From Acetobacterium wieringae (GTDB lineage Bacteria; Bacillota; Clostridia; Eubacteriales; Eubacteriaceae), in NCBI RefSeq assembly GCF_001766835.1, contig NZ_LKEU01000029.1, positions 62,001 through 126,000 of the forward strand: DNA of 64,000 nt, written 5' to 3'. The notes under the pieces were generated by a model that was not told the origin of the DNA, made no database searches, and worked only from the letters and a program-made list of their open reading frames with translations. The position numbers were made by a program, and so were the translations under genes. This document shows, piece by piece, positions 8,769-17,465 of this stretch (the stretch's first letter is position 1; every line of letters starts with the position of its first letter).

Positions 8769-8838
8769 ACTGCCTATATATACAAGTATACAGTTTCTCT
8801 TGTGTAAAAAATTTAATTTGAGGGGTGTTTGACTTAAG

Positions 8839-10170
8839 ATGAATGTAAAACATGGAACCTTTAAGGGGGGAATCCACCCACCCTATAGAAAGGAAAGTAC
8901 TGCTGAAGTGCCTTTGGGCTTTGGCACAAAGCCGGAAATGGTGATCATACCCATGTCGCTGCACATTGGGGCACCTTGTACGCCGATCGTAAAAAAAGGC
9001 GATCAGGTGTTTCTTGGCCAGAGAGTCGGAGAACCAAATGGGTTTGTTTCTGCACCGGTACATGCCAGTGTCTCTGGAACTGTTGTTGCGGTTGAGGAAC
9101 GTCCACATGCATCGGGAGACCGAATCATGGCGGTTGTTATTGAATCAGACGGTTTGGATACCATCGACCCAAGTATCAAACCATATGGTACGTTGGAAGA
9201 TATGGATGCAGAGGCCATTAAAAAAATGGTATTGGACTCCGGTATTGTCGGTTTAGGTGGGGCAACATTTCCAACGCATGTAAAACTGGCGATTCCACCA
9301 GACAAAAAAGTTGATTGTGTAGTTTTAAATGGCGCTGAATGCGAGCCTTATTTAACGGCCGATCATCACTTGATGTTGAATCAAGCTGAAAAGGTTGTCA
9401 TGGGATTGAAGGTCGCCATGAAGGCTGTTGGTGTTGAAAAAGGCTTTATTGGGGTTGAAGACAACAAAACTGATGCTATTGAAGCCTTGGTAAAAGCTAT
9501 TGGAAACGATAGCAGATTAGAAGTATATTCATTGCATACGAAATACCCGCAGGGTGCTGAAAAACAATTGATTGCAGCAATAACGGGTCGTGAAGTCCCA
9601 TCGGGAGCGCTGCCAGCTGACGCCGGTGTGGTTGTTATGAATGTTGGGACTGCTGCTCAAATCGCTGAGTCCATGACGACAGGAATGCCGTTGTATAAAC
9701 GTTATCTGACTTGTACAGGGGATGCCATCAAAAATCCCCAGACGATGGAAATTCGTGTGGGAGTTCCGTTCCAGTCTGTCATTGATCAATGTGGTGGGTT
9801 TTCTGCTGAGCCTGGAAAAGTAATTTCAGGGGGACCGATGATGGGCGTTACTCAGTTTGAAACTGAAATTCCAGTAATGAAGGGAACATCAGGGATTTTA
9901 TGTTTGACGAAAGAGTCAGCTAAAATTGCGACGCCTTCGAATTGTATTCATTGTGGCAAATGTGTTGGCGTCTGTCCAATTCATTTACAGCCACTTTATA
10001 TTGCTGAGTACTCGCAACGAAATAAATGGGATAAATGTGAAGCAAATCATGCCATGGATTGTATCGAATGTGGAAGCTGTTCTTATATCTGTCCCGCAAA
10101 ACGTACCCTGGTATCGTCTATTCGCGTGGCAAAACGTGAGATTATCGCACAACGAAGAAAAGGAAATTAG
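8839..10170 (+). CDS. rnfC: Rnf electron transport complex subunit RnfC
   Basis: RnfC is the peripheral, cytosolic-face subunit of the ferredoxin:NAD+ oxidoreductase Rnf and carries the NAD(H)/FMN site and two 4Fe-4S clusters. The 443-residue protein shows the family start (FKGGIHPPYRKE), a Gly-rich nucleotide-binding segment (GIVGLGGATFPTHVKL), NGAECEPYLT and YPQGAEKQLI of the complex I 51-kDa-like domain. Two cluster motifs, CIHCGKCVGVCP (about residue 369) and CIECGSCSYICP (about residue 408), are near the C-terminus. It is the first gene of a six-gene operon; order rnfCDGEAB is that of Acetobacterium and many Clostridia. The ATG at 8839 is the family-consistent start despite a long spacer to GAGGGG. 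Confidence 0.97.
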   Translation: MNVKHGTFKGGIHPPYRKESTAEVPLGFGTKPEMVIIPMSLHIGAPCTPIVKKGDQVFLGQRVGEPNGFVSAPVHASVSGTVVAVEERPHASGDRIMAVVIESDGLDTIDPSIKPYGTLEDMDAEAIKKMVLDSGIVGLGGATFPTHVKLAIPPDKKVDCVVLNGAECEPYLTADHHLMLNQAEKVVMGLKVAMKAVGVEKGFIGVEDNKTDAIEALVKAIGNDSRLEVYSLHTKYPQGAEKQLIAAITGREVPSGALPADAGVVVMNVGTAAQIAESMTTGMPLYKRYLTCTGDAIKNPQTMEIRVGVPFQSVIDQCGGFSAEPGKVISGGPMMGVTQFETEIPVMKGTSGILCLTKESAKIATPSNCIHCGKCVGVCPIHLQPLYIAEYSQRNKWDKCEANHAMDCIECGSCSYICPAKRTLVSSIRVAKREIIAQRRKGN

Positions 10171-10181
10171 GAGGAATATTG

Positions 10182-11138
10182 ATGAATGAATTAAATCTTA
10201 CAGTGTCATCATCTCCTCATATCCGGGCAAAACATACCACAGCCAACATTATGCAAAATGTTATTATTGCTTTGTTACCTGCATTGGCTGTCGCAGGATA
10301 TGTTTTTGGGGTATGGGCATTGGCACTCGTAGCTATTTGTATTATCTCGTCAGTTGTTACAGAAGCAGTCATTCAAAAACTGCTAAAAAAACCGATCACA
10401 GTCAATGACTGGAGTGCCGTTGTAACAGGTGTGCTTTTAGCATTCAACTTACCGATTAATGCACCCTGGTGGATTGCTGTTGTGGGCTCTGTTTTTGCTA
10501 TTGCCATTGTAAAACAATGTTTTGGTGGGTTAGGACAGAATTTTATCAATCCAGCCCTGGCCGCACGAGCCTTTCTGTTGGCATCCTGGCCAGGACATAT
10601 GACCAGTACCGCTTATATTCCGGTTACGGACACGGTTACCACAGCGACCCCGCTGGCATTATTAAAAGCTGGTGATCTGGCAAGTATGCCGTCAACACTG
10701 GATCTTTTCACAGGATTAAATGGTGTTTATGGTTGTATCGGAGAAATTTCTGCCCTGGCTTTATTAATCGGTGGGGTATACCTGATTATTAAAGGAATTA
10801 TCAGCTGGAGAATCCCAGTTATCTATTTATTAACCATCGGCATTTTTGCTTTGTTAGTGGGACAAGATCCAATTGTTCATATTGTCTCAGGTGGTGTCGT
10901 TTTAGGGGCCTTCTTTATGGCGACTGATTATGCTTCGTCTCCAGTTACTCCAAAAGGTCAAATCATCTATGCAGTCGGTTGTGGTTTGATTACCATGATC
11001 ATTCGTATCTACGGTGGATATCCGGAAGGATGTTCGTACTCGATCTTACTGATGAATGTTGCGACACCTCTAATTGAACGCTTCACCAAAGAGCGAATCT
11101 ATGGTGTGACTAAGATCAAAAAGGAGGCAAAGGCATAA
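10182..11138 (+). CDS. rnfD: Rnf complex membrane subunit RnfD
   Basis: Integral membrane subunit of Rnf, homologous to NqrB, which carries covalently bound FMN and forms part of the electron and ion path. The 318-residue protein is strongly hydrophobic with many membrane helices. The segment TVTTATPLALLKAG near residue 155 matches the flavinylation motif in which a Thr is joined to FMN by a phosphoester bond. The start was set at ATG 10182 rather than the adjacent TTG because AGGAGG ends seven bases before it. Its TAA overlaps the ATG of rnfG by one base. Confidence 0.96.
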   Translation: MNELNLTVSSSPHIRAKHTTANIMQNVIIALLPALAVAGYVFGVWALALVAICIISSVVTEAVIQKLLKKPITVNDWSAVVTGVLLAFNLPINAPWWIAVVGSVFAIAIVKQCFGGLGQNFINPALAARAFLLASWPGHMTSTAYIPVTDTVTTATPLALLKAGDLASMPSTLDLFTGLNGVYGCIGEISALALLIGGVYLIIKGIISWRIPVIYLLTIGIFALLVGQDPIVHIVSGGVVLGAFFMATDYASSPVTPKGQIIYAVGCGLITMIIRIYGGYPEGCSYSILLMNVATPLIERFTKERIYGVTKIKKEAKA

Positions 11139-11761
11139 TGGAAGCAAAAGAAAAAGTGCAAATCGACTGGAAAGTCGTTTTCAAACTCGGTCTTATTTTG
11201 TTGGTTATTTCTGCTGTAGCCGCCTGCGCCTTGGCATTAACCAATTATGTAACAGCTCCTACCATCGAACAGATGAATATTGATGCAAACACGGAAGCAC
11301 GGCAGGAAGTACTGCCAGATGCCACTGAGTTTGAACAAGTTCCTGAAGAAGATGTGGCAAAAATTGCTTCAGAAATTGGTATGGAAAAACCGGAAGAACT
11401 GATGGAAGTCTATATTGGAACAAATAATGGCGAAACAGTGGGATATACCGTAAAGACCGGACCAACTAGCGGATATTCTGGAGAAGTTCAGGTATTAACG
11501 GGTATTTCGTCTGACGGAGTCATCACTGGTATTACGATTATCAAGCATAACGAAACCCCGGGTTTAGGTGCCTTGGCAACCGGAGAATGGAATGATCAGT
11601 TTACCGGAAAATCAGCAGAAGAAGAACTGGTGGTAGTAAAAGGTACTGCTAAAGAAGGTAGTAATGAGATACAGGCCATTACTGGTTCCACCATTACTTC
11701 GAAAGCCGTAACTGAAGGCGTAAATACATCGATTCAAGTTTACCAGACTTTATCAGAATAG
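11138..11761 (+). CDS. rnfG: Rnf complex flavoprotein subunit RnfG
   Basis: RnfG (NqrC-like) is anchored by one N-terminal membrane helix (about residues 12-34) with its FMN domain on the outer face. The 207-residue protein contains the FMN-binding domain with [13 protein letters not shown] and NETPGLGA. The C-terminal motif [12 protein letters not shown], near residue 185, is where the family binds FMN covalently to a Thr. The start overlaps the rnfD stop (TAATG), implying translational coupling, and AAGGAGG precedes it inside rnfD. Confidence 0.96.
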   Translation: MEAKEKVQIDWKVVFKLGLILLVISAVAACALALTNYVTAPTIEQMNIDANTEARQEVLPDATEFEQVPEEDVAKIASEIGMEKPEELMEVYIGTNNGETVGYTVKTGPTSGYSGEVQVLTGISSDGVITGITIIKHNETPGLGALATGEWNDQFTGKSAEEELVVVKGTAKEGSNEIQAITGSTITSKAVTEGVNTSIQVYQTLSE

Positions 11762-11774
11762 GAGGGAAGGCAAG

Positions 11775-12365
11775 ATGAATTTTATGAAAAATCTGACTCG
11801 AGGAATCATCCGAGAAAATCCCACCTTTGTACTTGTATTGGGGATGTGTCCAACCCTTGCGGTTACCACATCAGCCATCAACGGTATGGGGATGGGCCTG
11901 GCAACCATGTTGGTATTGATTGGTTCGAATGTGGCGATCTCGGCATTGCGAAAAGTTATACCGGATAATATCAGAATTCCGGCCTTTGTCGTTGTTATAG
12001 CCTCTTTTGTTACAATTGTCGGGATGTTGATGAAGGCCTATGTGCCAGCACTTGACGCGGCATTGGGTATTTTTATCCCTTTAATTGTTGTTAACTGTAT
12101 TATCCTGGCTCGGGCAGAAGCATTTGCTTTTTCAAATGGTATTGCTGATTCTTTTGCTGATGCTGTTGGTATGGGATTAGGTTTTACATTAGCCTTAACA
12201 GTTTTAGGATCAATTCGTGAAATTTTAGGAGCTGGCAGCATCTTCGGATTTTCTTTATTTGGTGCAGCCTATGAACCAGTGTTGTTAATGATTCTGCCTC
12301 CTGGGGCATTTTTAACCCTTGGTCTTTTGATTGGCCTCATTAACTGGAAAACGAAAAAGGCATAG
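11775..12365 (+). CDS. rnfE: Rnf complex membrane subunit RnfE
   Basis: RnfE (NqrD-like) is a small integral membrane subunit with about six transmembrane helices. Together with RnfA it forms the inverted-topology core thought to hold an iron-sulfur centre and the ion channel. The 196-residue protein has the family signatures [19 protein letters not shown] and [12 protein letters not shown]; Cys in these segments are candidates for the membrane cluster. A strong GGAGGGAAGG ribosome site precedes the ATG. It lies 13 bases after rnfG. Confidence 0.96.
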   Translation: MNFMKNLTRGIIRENPTFVLVLGMCPTLAVTTSAINGMGMGLATMLVLIGSNVAISALRKVIPDNIRIPAFVVVIASFVTIVGMLMKAYVPALDAALGIFIPLIVVNCIILARAEAFAFSNGIADSFADAVGMGLGFTLALTVLGSIREILGAGSIFGFSLFGAAYEPVLLMILPPGAFLTLGLLIGLINWKTKKA

Positions 12366-12377
12366 GGGGAGATATCG

Positions 12378-12956
12378 ATGACTTTAATTTTTATAATGAT
12401 CAGTGCGATTTTTGTCAATAACTTTGTACTGTCACGATTTTTAGGTATTTGTCCGTTTTTAGGGGTTTCAAAGCAAGTTGAAACCGCTGTGGGGATGGGA
12501 GTTGCGGTAACCTTTGTTATGGCGCTGGCTTCTGCCATTACCTATGTGGTTCAGTATTCGATTCTTGATCCGCTAAATCTTGGCTACCTGCAGACAATTG
12601 CATTTATATTAATCATTGCTGCGTTGGTTCAGTTAGTCGAAATGATTATCAAAAAATCCAGCCCTTCACTTTATCAGGCATTGGGTGTCTATCTGCCATT
12701 GATTACCACAAACTGTGCGGTTCTCGGGGTAGCATTAATTAATATTCAAAACGAATACAATTTTATCGAAACCATTTTCAACGGCGTTGGTGCAGCGCTT
12801 GGTTTCACGCTTGCTATTGTGCTGTTTGCTGGTATTCGTGAGCGACTTGAAACATCAGCTGTGCCCAAAGCGCTCGAAGGATTTCCCATTGCGTTGTTAA
12901 CGGCAGGTCTGATGGCCATCGCATTTCTGGGATTCTCCGGAATGAAGTTAGGTTAG
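12378..12956 (+). CDS. rnfA: Rnf complex membrane subunit RnfA
   Basis: RnfA (NqrE-like) is a six-helix membrane protein homologous to RnfE but inserted in the opposite orientation. The 192-residue sequence contains NNFVLSRFLGICPFLGVSK near residue 14 and LPLITTNCAVLGVAL near residue 112. Both Cys positions are conserved in the family and are proposed to bind a 2Fe-2S centre at the RnfA/RnfE interface. It sits 12 bases after rnfE and 12 bases before rnfB, with GGGGGAG and GGAGG ribosome sites at each junction. Confidence 0.96.
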   Translation: MTLIFIMISAIFVNNFVLSRFLGICPFLGVSKQVETAVGMGVAVTFVMALASAITYVVQYSILDPLNLGYLQTIAFILIIAALVQLVEMIIKKSSPSLYQALGVYLPLITTNCAVLGVALINIQNEYNFIETIFNGVGAALGFTLAIVLFAGIRERLETSAVPKALEGFPIALLTAGLMAIAFLGFSGMKLG

Positions 12957-12968
12957 GAGGATACGGAA

Positions 12969-13970
12969 ATGTTGAATGAGATTTTAATTCCAGTCGTTAT
13001 CCTCGGTGTGTTTGGTTTAGTATTTGGAATTGGCCTTGCTATTGCAGCTAAGGTATTTGAAGTATACGAAGATCCTCGTGTGCCATTAGTGCGTGCAGCT
13101 CTTCCTGGCGCTAACTGTGGTGGTTGTGGTTTACCGGGCTGTGATGCCTTGGCATCCAATATTGTCGAAGGAACAGCGGGAATTGATGCCTGTCCAGTTG
13201 GCGGTGCTGATTGTGCCGCTGCGATTGCGGAAATTATGGGTATGGAAGCTGGCAGTGCGGTTAAAAAGGTTGCCACTGTTATTTGTCAGGGAACCTGTGA
13301 AACGGCTCCAAATCGGGCCGAGTACTATGGTGAAATGGATTGTCGGGAAGCCATGATTGCTTCCGGTGGTGCGAAAGGTTGTCGATATGGATGTATGGGC
13401 TTGGGAACCTGTAAATCAGTATGTCCTTTTAATGCCATTGTTATGGGAGAAGACGGGTTGCCGAAAATTGACCCGGATAAATGTACTTCCTGTGGCAAGT
13501 GCGTGGATGCCTGCCCCAAAGCGATTATGAATCTGGTTCCGGCGACTCAGGATGTTATTGTAAAATGTAATAACAAAGATAAAGGAAAGACAGCAAAACT
13601 GGTTTGTACAACTGCTTGTATTGCCTGCGGAGCCTGTGTGAAAGCATGTAAATTTGATGCAATCACCGTTGAAAACAATATTGCCAAAATTGATTATGAT
13701 AAGTGTGTTCAATGTTATGAATGTGTCGTTAAATGTCCAATGCACACTATTTCTGGTGACGTTGAAACCGGTAAGAAGACAGCATATATCATTGATGCAA
13801 ATTGTATCGGTTGTGGCGCTTGCGCAAAGAACTGCCCAGTTGAAGCAATTTCTGGTGAAATCAAAAAGCCACCATATGTTATTGATCATGAAAAATGTAT
13901 TGGCTGCGGTATCTGTTTTAAGAAGTGCAAGAAAAATGCCATTGAAATGCGACCCAATAAAGCCAAATAG
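12969..13970 (+). CDS. rnfB: Rnf complex polyferredoxin subunit RnfB (long form)
   Basis: RnfB takes electrons from reduced ferredoxin and passes them to the rest of Rnf. The 333-residue protein has one N-terminal membrane helix (residues 5-27). An NqrF/ArsA-type cluster motif follows, with Cys at 50, 53, 58 and 75, and then a tail rich in ferredoxin-type motifs, including CTSCGKCVDACP, CIACGACVKACK, CVQCYECVVKCP, CIGCGACAKNCP and CIGCGICFKKCK. This is many more clusters than the proteobacterial form (about 190 residues) and resembles the Acetobacterium type. It is the last gene of the operon and is followed by a clear terminator. Confidence 0.97.
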   Translation: MLNEILIPVVILGVFGLVFGIGLAIAAKVFEVYEDPRVPLVRAALPGANCGGCGLPGCDALASNIVEGTAGIDACPVGGADCAAAIAEIMGMEAGSAVKKVATVICQGTCETAPNRAEYYGEMDCREAMIASGGAKGCRYGCMGLGTCKSVCPFNAIVMGEDGLPKIDPDKCTSCGKCVDACPKAIMNLVPATQDVIVKCNNKDKGKTAKLVCTTACIACGACVKACKFDAITVENNIAKIDYDKCVQCYECVVKCPMHTISGDVETGKKTAYIIDANCIGCGACAKNCPVEAISGEIKKPPYVIDHEKCIGCGICFKKCKKNAIEMRPNKAK

Positions 13971-13985
13971 TCTATAATTTTACAG

Positions 13986-14018
13986 GACTCTTCATTGAAA
14001 AATGGAGAGTCTTTTTTT
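13986..14018 (+). terminator. Rho-independent terminator of the rnf operon
   Basis: GACTCTTCAT (13986-13996) pairs with ATGGAGAGTC (14002-14011) apart from one mismatch, around an A-rich loop, and is followed by T7 at 14012-14018. Confidence 0.88.
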
Positions 14019-14187
14019 ATGAAGAATTTATGACAATTCCGTGTTTGTGCAAATTTTTAATGAGAATTTTAGGAAAGATGTATAAAATGGTTTTGCTTTC
14101 TGTTAAAATGGTGGTATTGTCGAAATAATCTGTCATATGGTGAACGAAAAATCAAATGTGGATATAACTATTAAAAAATAAAAAAAG

Positions 14188-14217
14188 TTAACGACTTTGG
14201 TCAAATTAAGGTATAAT
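14188..14217 (+). promoter_or_regulatory. Promoter upstream of the RluA-family gene
   Basis: -35 TTAACG (14188-14193) and a perfect -10 TATAAT (14212-14217) are separated by 18 bp. The predicted start near 14224 gives a leader of more than 110 bases. Confidence 0.6.
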
Positions 14218-14281
14218 AGTATGCATGTTTTTATTGCTGAGTCGTTTCATGCTAAATTACATAATGCATCATTTATAAACA

Positions 14282-14320
14282 AATCAGAAAACTGATTGAA
14301 ACAAATAGTTTTTATATCAG
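14282..14320 (+). other. Alternative hairpins in the leader of the RluA-family gene
   Basis: AATCAG (14282-14287) pairs with CTGATT (14292-14297) across an A-rich tetraloop. The CTGAT of that right arm can instead pair with ATCAG at 14316-14320, with an inner AAAC/GTTT helix. The two structures exclude each other. A regulatory role is only a possibility. Confidence 0.3.
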
Positions 14321-14386
14321 GTCAGATTCGGGGGTAGAATTATAAGTCTCATCTATACTTATCAAATATCAGACAGTCATGAAAAG

Positions 14387-15247
14387 TTGGTCAGAGAAGA
14401 GCTGATCAGTCGTTATTGTTATTCTAGCCGATTAATCAGAGAAATCAAACGGATTGGAAAGATCAGCTTGAATCACAAAGAGTGTTTTCTGGGACAGCAA
14501 ATCAAACCAGGAGATATCATCGAAATTAAGATGCCCCGGGAAGATATTGATGGGGAACCGGTAGCGGGCAAACTTAATGTTGTTTATGAAGATGATGAGC
14601 TTTTAGTAGTCAATAAACCGCCACTTTGTGTGACGCATCCCACAAAGAGCCATCAATTGGATACACTGGCAAATTTCATTAGCTATTACTGGCAGGAACA
14701 GGGGACTGCAGCGAAGATTCGCTTTATCAATCGATTGGATCGAGATACCACCGGTATTGTTGCAATAGCCAAGAATAAATATGTGCATCACTATGTACAA
14801 AAAGAAATGAATTCTGGTAAGGTAAAAAAGGTTTATCATGCATTTGTTCATGGTAGGCTCCCTAATGAAGTCGGAATTATTGATGCTCCGATCGGCCAGC
14901 CCTATGAAGACAGTATTCATAGGATTGTAATGGAGTCCGGAAAGCCATCGGTTACCCAGTATCGGGTACTGGAAGAGTACAGGGATGCTTCGCTGGTGGA
15001 GCTGGTGCTGGAAACTGGACGAACCCACCAAATTAGGGTTCATTTAAAATATTTGGGGAATCCCATTATTGGAGATCCCTTGTATCACAGTGATAAGCAG
15101 GAAGATGATTGTTTTGGAATGTCTCATCAGGCTTTACATGCTCGAAGTTTGGAGTTATCATTACCCCAAAAAAAGCAGCTGTATGTTCTAGCTGAGTATA
15201 ACAATGAATTAATAGACCTTCGAAAGCGTCTAATAGATAAAATATAG
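14387..15247 (+). CDS. RluA-family 23S rRNA pseudouridine synthase
   Basis: A pseudouridine synthase of the RluA/RluD family, which isomerises uridines in rRNA. The catalytic motif RLDRDTTGIVAIAKN, with its essential Asp, lies near residue 117, and ETGRTHQIRVHLKYLG and GDPLYH are also present. An S4-like RNA-binding segment occupies the N-terminus. The first standard start codon is TTG at 14387, with no good ribosome site. The frame stays open back to 14309, and the residues YTYQISDSHEK just upstream look like the family N-terminus. The only initiation candidates there are rare codons, such as ATT at 14339 or ATA at 14342, just after a GGGGGT ribosome-like site, so the true start may be near 14339. 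It resembles the YjbO/YhcT subgroup. Confidence 0.88.
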   Translation: MVREELISRYCYSSRLIREIKRIGKISLNHKECFLGQQIKPGDIIEIKMPREDIDGEPVAGKLNVVYEDDELLVVNKPPLCVTHPTKSHQLDTLANFISYYWQEQGTAAKIRFINRLDRDTTGIVAIAKNKYVHHYVQKEMNSGKVKKVYHAFVHGRLPNEVGIIDAPIGQPYEDSIHRIVMESGKPSVTQYRVLEEYRDASLVELVLETGRTHQIRVHLKYLGNPIIGDPLYHSDKQEDDCFGMSHQALHARSLELSLPQKKQLYVLAEYNNELIDLRKRLIDKI

Positions 15248-15260
15248 AAAAGGTGATGGA

Positions 15261-17453
15261 ATGAGCGAAAAGCAAAAAAAGGGGATAAAAAGACGAAAAA
15301 AGAAAAAACATATTGGAGTAAAGGTACTGATTGTTCTTTTAGTCCTGGGGATTCTGGGAGTCGGTGTTATGTATTCAATCTATGCTGCAAATCGCATGGA
15401 TATTTCAGATTATCAGTATCAGGCTAAGGATAAAACGGAGATTTATTCGGCGGATAATGCTCTAATCGCTGAATTGTACACAAAGAACAGAACCAATGTA
15501 ACGATTGATCAGATTCCGGTGCAATTGCAACAGGCATTAATATCCGTGGAGGATTCGCGTTTTTACGATCATTTTGGAATTGATTTGCTGGGGATTGTTC
15601 GAGCGTTTTTTTCAAATATTGCCAGTAATGGGATTGGTGAAGGTGCCAGCACTATCACCCAGCAGCTTGCCAGAGTTCTGTTCTTACCTGATATTGCAAC
15701 GGAACAGAATTTTAATCAGTCGCTGGTGCGTAAGCTAAAAGAAATTTCTATAGCACTCCAATTAGAAGAGAAGTATACAAAAGAACAAATTCTGGAAATG
15801 TACTTCAATGAGTATTATTTTGGTTCAGGAGCATATGGGATTGAAGAAGCAGCACAAACTTATTTCAACAAACCGGTTTCTCAGGTTAATCTGGCCGAAG
15901 CCGCAATGCTGGCAGGTTTGCCTCAAGCACCGAGTGCCTATGCACCGAATACTGATTTTGAAGCCGCAAAAAAACGTCAACTGGAAGTACTGACGCGAAT
16001 GGTAAAAGAAAAATATATTACGCAAGAAGAAGCGGACGCTGCATATGCGCAAGAACTGGTCATCCGCGATCCGGCGACCATTAGTAATGATGATCAGATC
16101 GTTGACAATTATGAAGCGTATGTTGGACGGGCACTCAACGAGTATGCGCAATTAAAAGCATCTGCAGTCATGCAGGAGCGTGGTATCACTGAAGACCAGG
16201 CAATTGATTATATCAAAGAAAATATTGCCAATGGCGGTTACCGTATTTACACAACCATTAATACGGCGATGCAAGGAGATGCAATCGAAAGCTTGACAAG
16301 TGCGTTAGATGGAGATTTGCCCAACGAAACGGGAGCCATCGTCACTGTCGATCTGGATGGGGCGGTTAAAGCATACTATGGTGGGAACACCCAAATCGAT
16401 ATGGCTAACACCCCAAGACAGCCAGGATCGAACATTAAACCGCTTTATTACGCAGCAGCCATGGATAAGGGATTAATTACCCCCAGTACAACTATCTCGG
16501 ATACTTATACTGACTTTGGTGGATATGCCCCTAAAAACTATGATGGTAGCTATCATGGGACGGTAACTGTTAAGACGGCATTAGTCAACTCTTACAACAT
16601 CCCGGCTGTTAAAGTATTCGATAAAGTTGGACCAGAAGAAGCAGTAGCGTTTATGCAGACAATGGGTATTTCGACTTTTGAGGATGACGATTATAACTTG
16701 GCGACGGCACTTGGTGGGATGACCTACGGAATCAAACCTCTGGAAATGGCGGCCGCATTTAATGTTTTTAATAACGCTGGTGTCTATAACCAACCTTATT
16801 ATGTCACAAAACTAGAGCAGGTAAATGGCGAGGTTCTATATACAAAAGATTCCTCCAGTACAACGACACGAAAAGTTATGTCGGATACTACGGCAACAAA
16901 TATGATGAATATCCTGGAAGGGGTTGTTGATTACGGAACTGGTTCTGCGGCGGCCCAGATTTATACCACTGCCGGAAAGACGGGGACAACCCATGATAAC
17001 AAAGATTTATGGTTTACCGGGATTACCGGGAATCTAACCACTTCAGTCTGGCTGGGGACGCCGGAAAACGATGTGCTTTATGGGGGGAGTTCCCGAGCGG
17101 CAGGGATTTATGGAAATTACTTGAGTATGGTTATCGATCAAGACTTGTTGACAACTACTGAAATTGAAAGAACCTCTAACGAGGGTGAAAGTTCCGGAGC
17201 CTCTTCGATTGATTCGGGAACAAGTACAACGAATAAAGAAGAAACAACGGAGCCAACCACGCCAACAACCCCGACCACACCGACAACCCCGACAACTCCA
17301 ACAACCCCGACCACGCCGACGGAGCCAACAACACCAACGGAGCCAACCAAGCCAACAGATCCTACTACGCCAACGGAGCCAACCGATCCGACCACGCCAA
17401 CAGAGCCAACGGATCCAACGACACCAACGGATCCAACAACACCGACAACCTAA
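15261..17453 (+). CDS. Class A penicillin-binding protein (PBP1A type) with Thr/Pro-rich tail
   Basis: A bifunctional cell-wall synthase that polymerises lipid II (glycosyltransferase) and cross-links peptides (transpeptidase) on the outer membrane face. The 730-residue protein has a very basic cytosolic N-terminus and one membrane helix (about residues 22-45). The GT51 domain carries SVEDSRFYDHFGID and EGASTITQQLAR. The transpeptidase domain has QPGSNIKPL (SxxK motif), SYNIP (SxN motif) and KTGTT (KTG motif). The last 70 or so residues are almost pure T-E/T/D/K-P repeats, probably an extended wall-spanning tail. The ATG has an AAAGGTGATGGA ribosome site and lies 13 bases after the pseudouridine synthase gene. 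Confidence 0.95.
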   Translation: MSEKQKKGIKRRKKKKHIGVKVLIVLLVLGILGVGVMYSIYAANRMDISDYQYQAKDKTEIYSADNALIAELYTKNRTNVTIDQIPVQLQQALISVEDSRFYDHFGIDLLGIVRAFFSNIASNGIGEGASTITQQLARVLFLPDIATEQNFNQSLVRKLKEISIALQLEEKYTKEQILEMYFNEYYFGSGAYGIEEAAQTYFNKPVSQVNLAEAAMLAGLPQAPSAYAPNTDFEAAKKRQLEVLTRMVKEKYITQEEADAAYAQELVIRDPATISNDDQIVDNYEAYVGRALNEYAQLKASAVMQERGITEDQAIDYIKENIANGGYRIYTTINTAMQGDAIESLTSALDGDLPNETGAIVTVDLDGAVKAYYGGNTQIDMANTPRQPGSNIKPLYYAAAMDKGLITPSTTISDTYTDFGGYAPKNYDGSYHGTVTVKTALVNSYNIPAVKVFDKVGPEEAVAFMQTMGISTFEDDDYNLATALGGMTYGIKPLEMAAAFNVFNNAGVYNQPYYVTKLEQVNGEVLYTKDSSSTTTRKVMSDTTATNMMNILEGVVDYGTGSAAAQIYTTAGKTGTTHDNKDLWFTGITGNLTTSVWLGTPENDVLYGGSSRAAGIYGNYLSMVIDQDLLTTTEIERTSNEGESSGASSIDSGTSTTNKEETTEPTTPTTPTTPTTPTTPTTPTTPTEPTTPTEPTKPTDPTTPTEPTDPTTPTEPTDPTTPTDPTTPTT
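17248..17450 (+). repeat. Short tandem repeat coding for the Thr/Pro tail of the PBP
   Basis: About 200 bases are built from imperfect 9-base units of the form ACA/ACG-CCA/CCG-ACC, encoding repeated TTP, TEP and TDP triplets. Codons vary between units, so selection has kept the amino-acid pattern. The repeat could change length by slippage without leaving frame. Confidence 0.9.
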
Positions 17454-17465
17454 TGGAGGATAAAG

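Larger units (their letters stand above)
8514..8838 (+). other. Intergenic regulatory region between the M18 aminopeptidase and rnfC
   Basis: This 325-base AT-rich region holds, in order, a Rex-like operator embedded in a sigma-A type promoter, a long AT-rich hairpin ending in a T tract, a GGGCCC palindrome near 8694, and an extended -10 element. No convincing small gene was found in it. The rnfC ribosome site GAGGGG (8820-8825) lies 13 bases before its ATG, which is longer than ideal. Confidence 0.7.
13971..14386 (+). other. Intergenic region between rnfB and the RluA-family gene
   Basis: After the rnf terminator (to 14018), about 170 AT-rich bases show only weak promoter-like words such as TATAAAATGG near 14080. 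A good promoter lies at 14188-14217, followed by a roughly 120-base leader with small alternative hairpins. No small gene with a ribosome site was found. Confidence 0.55.
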
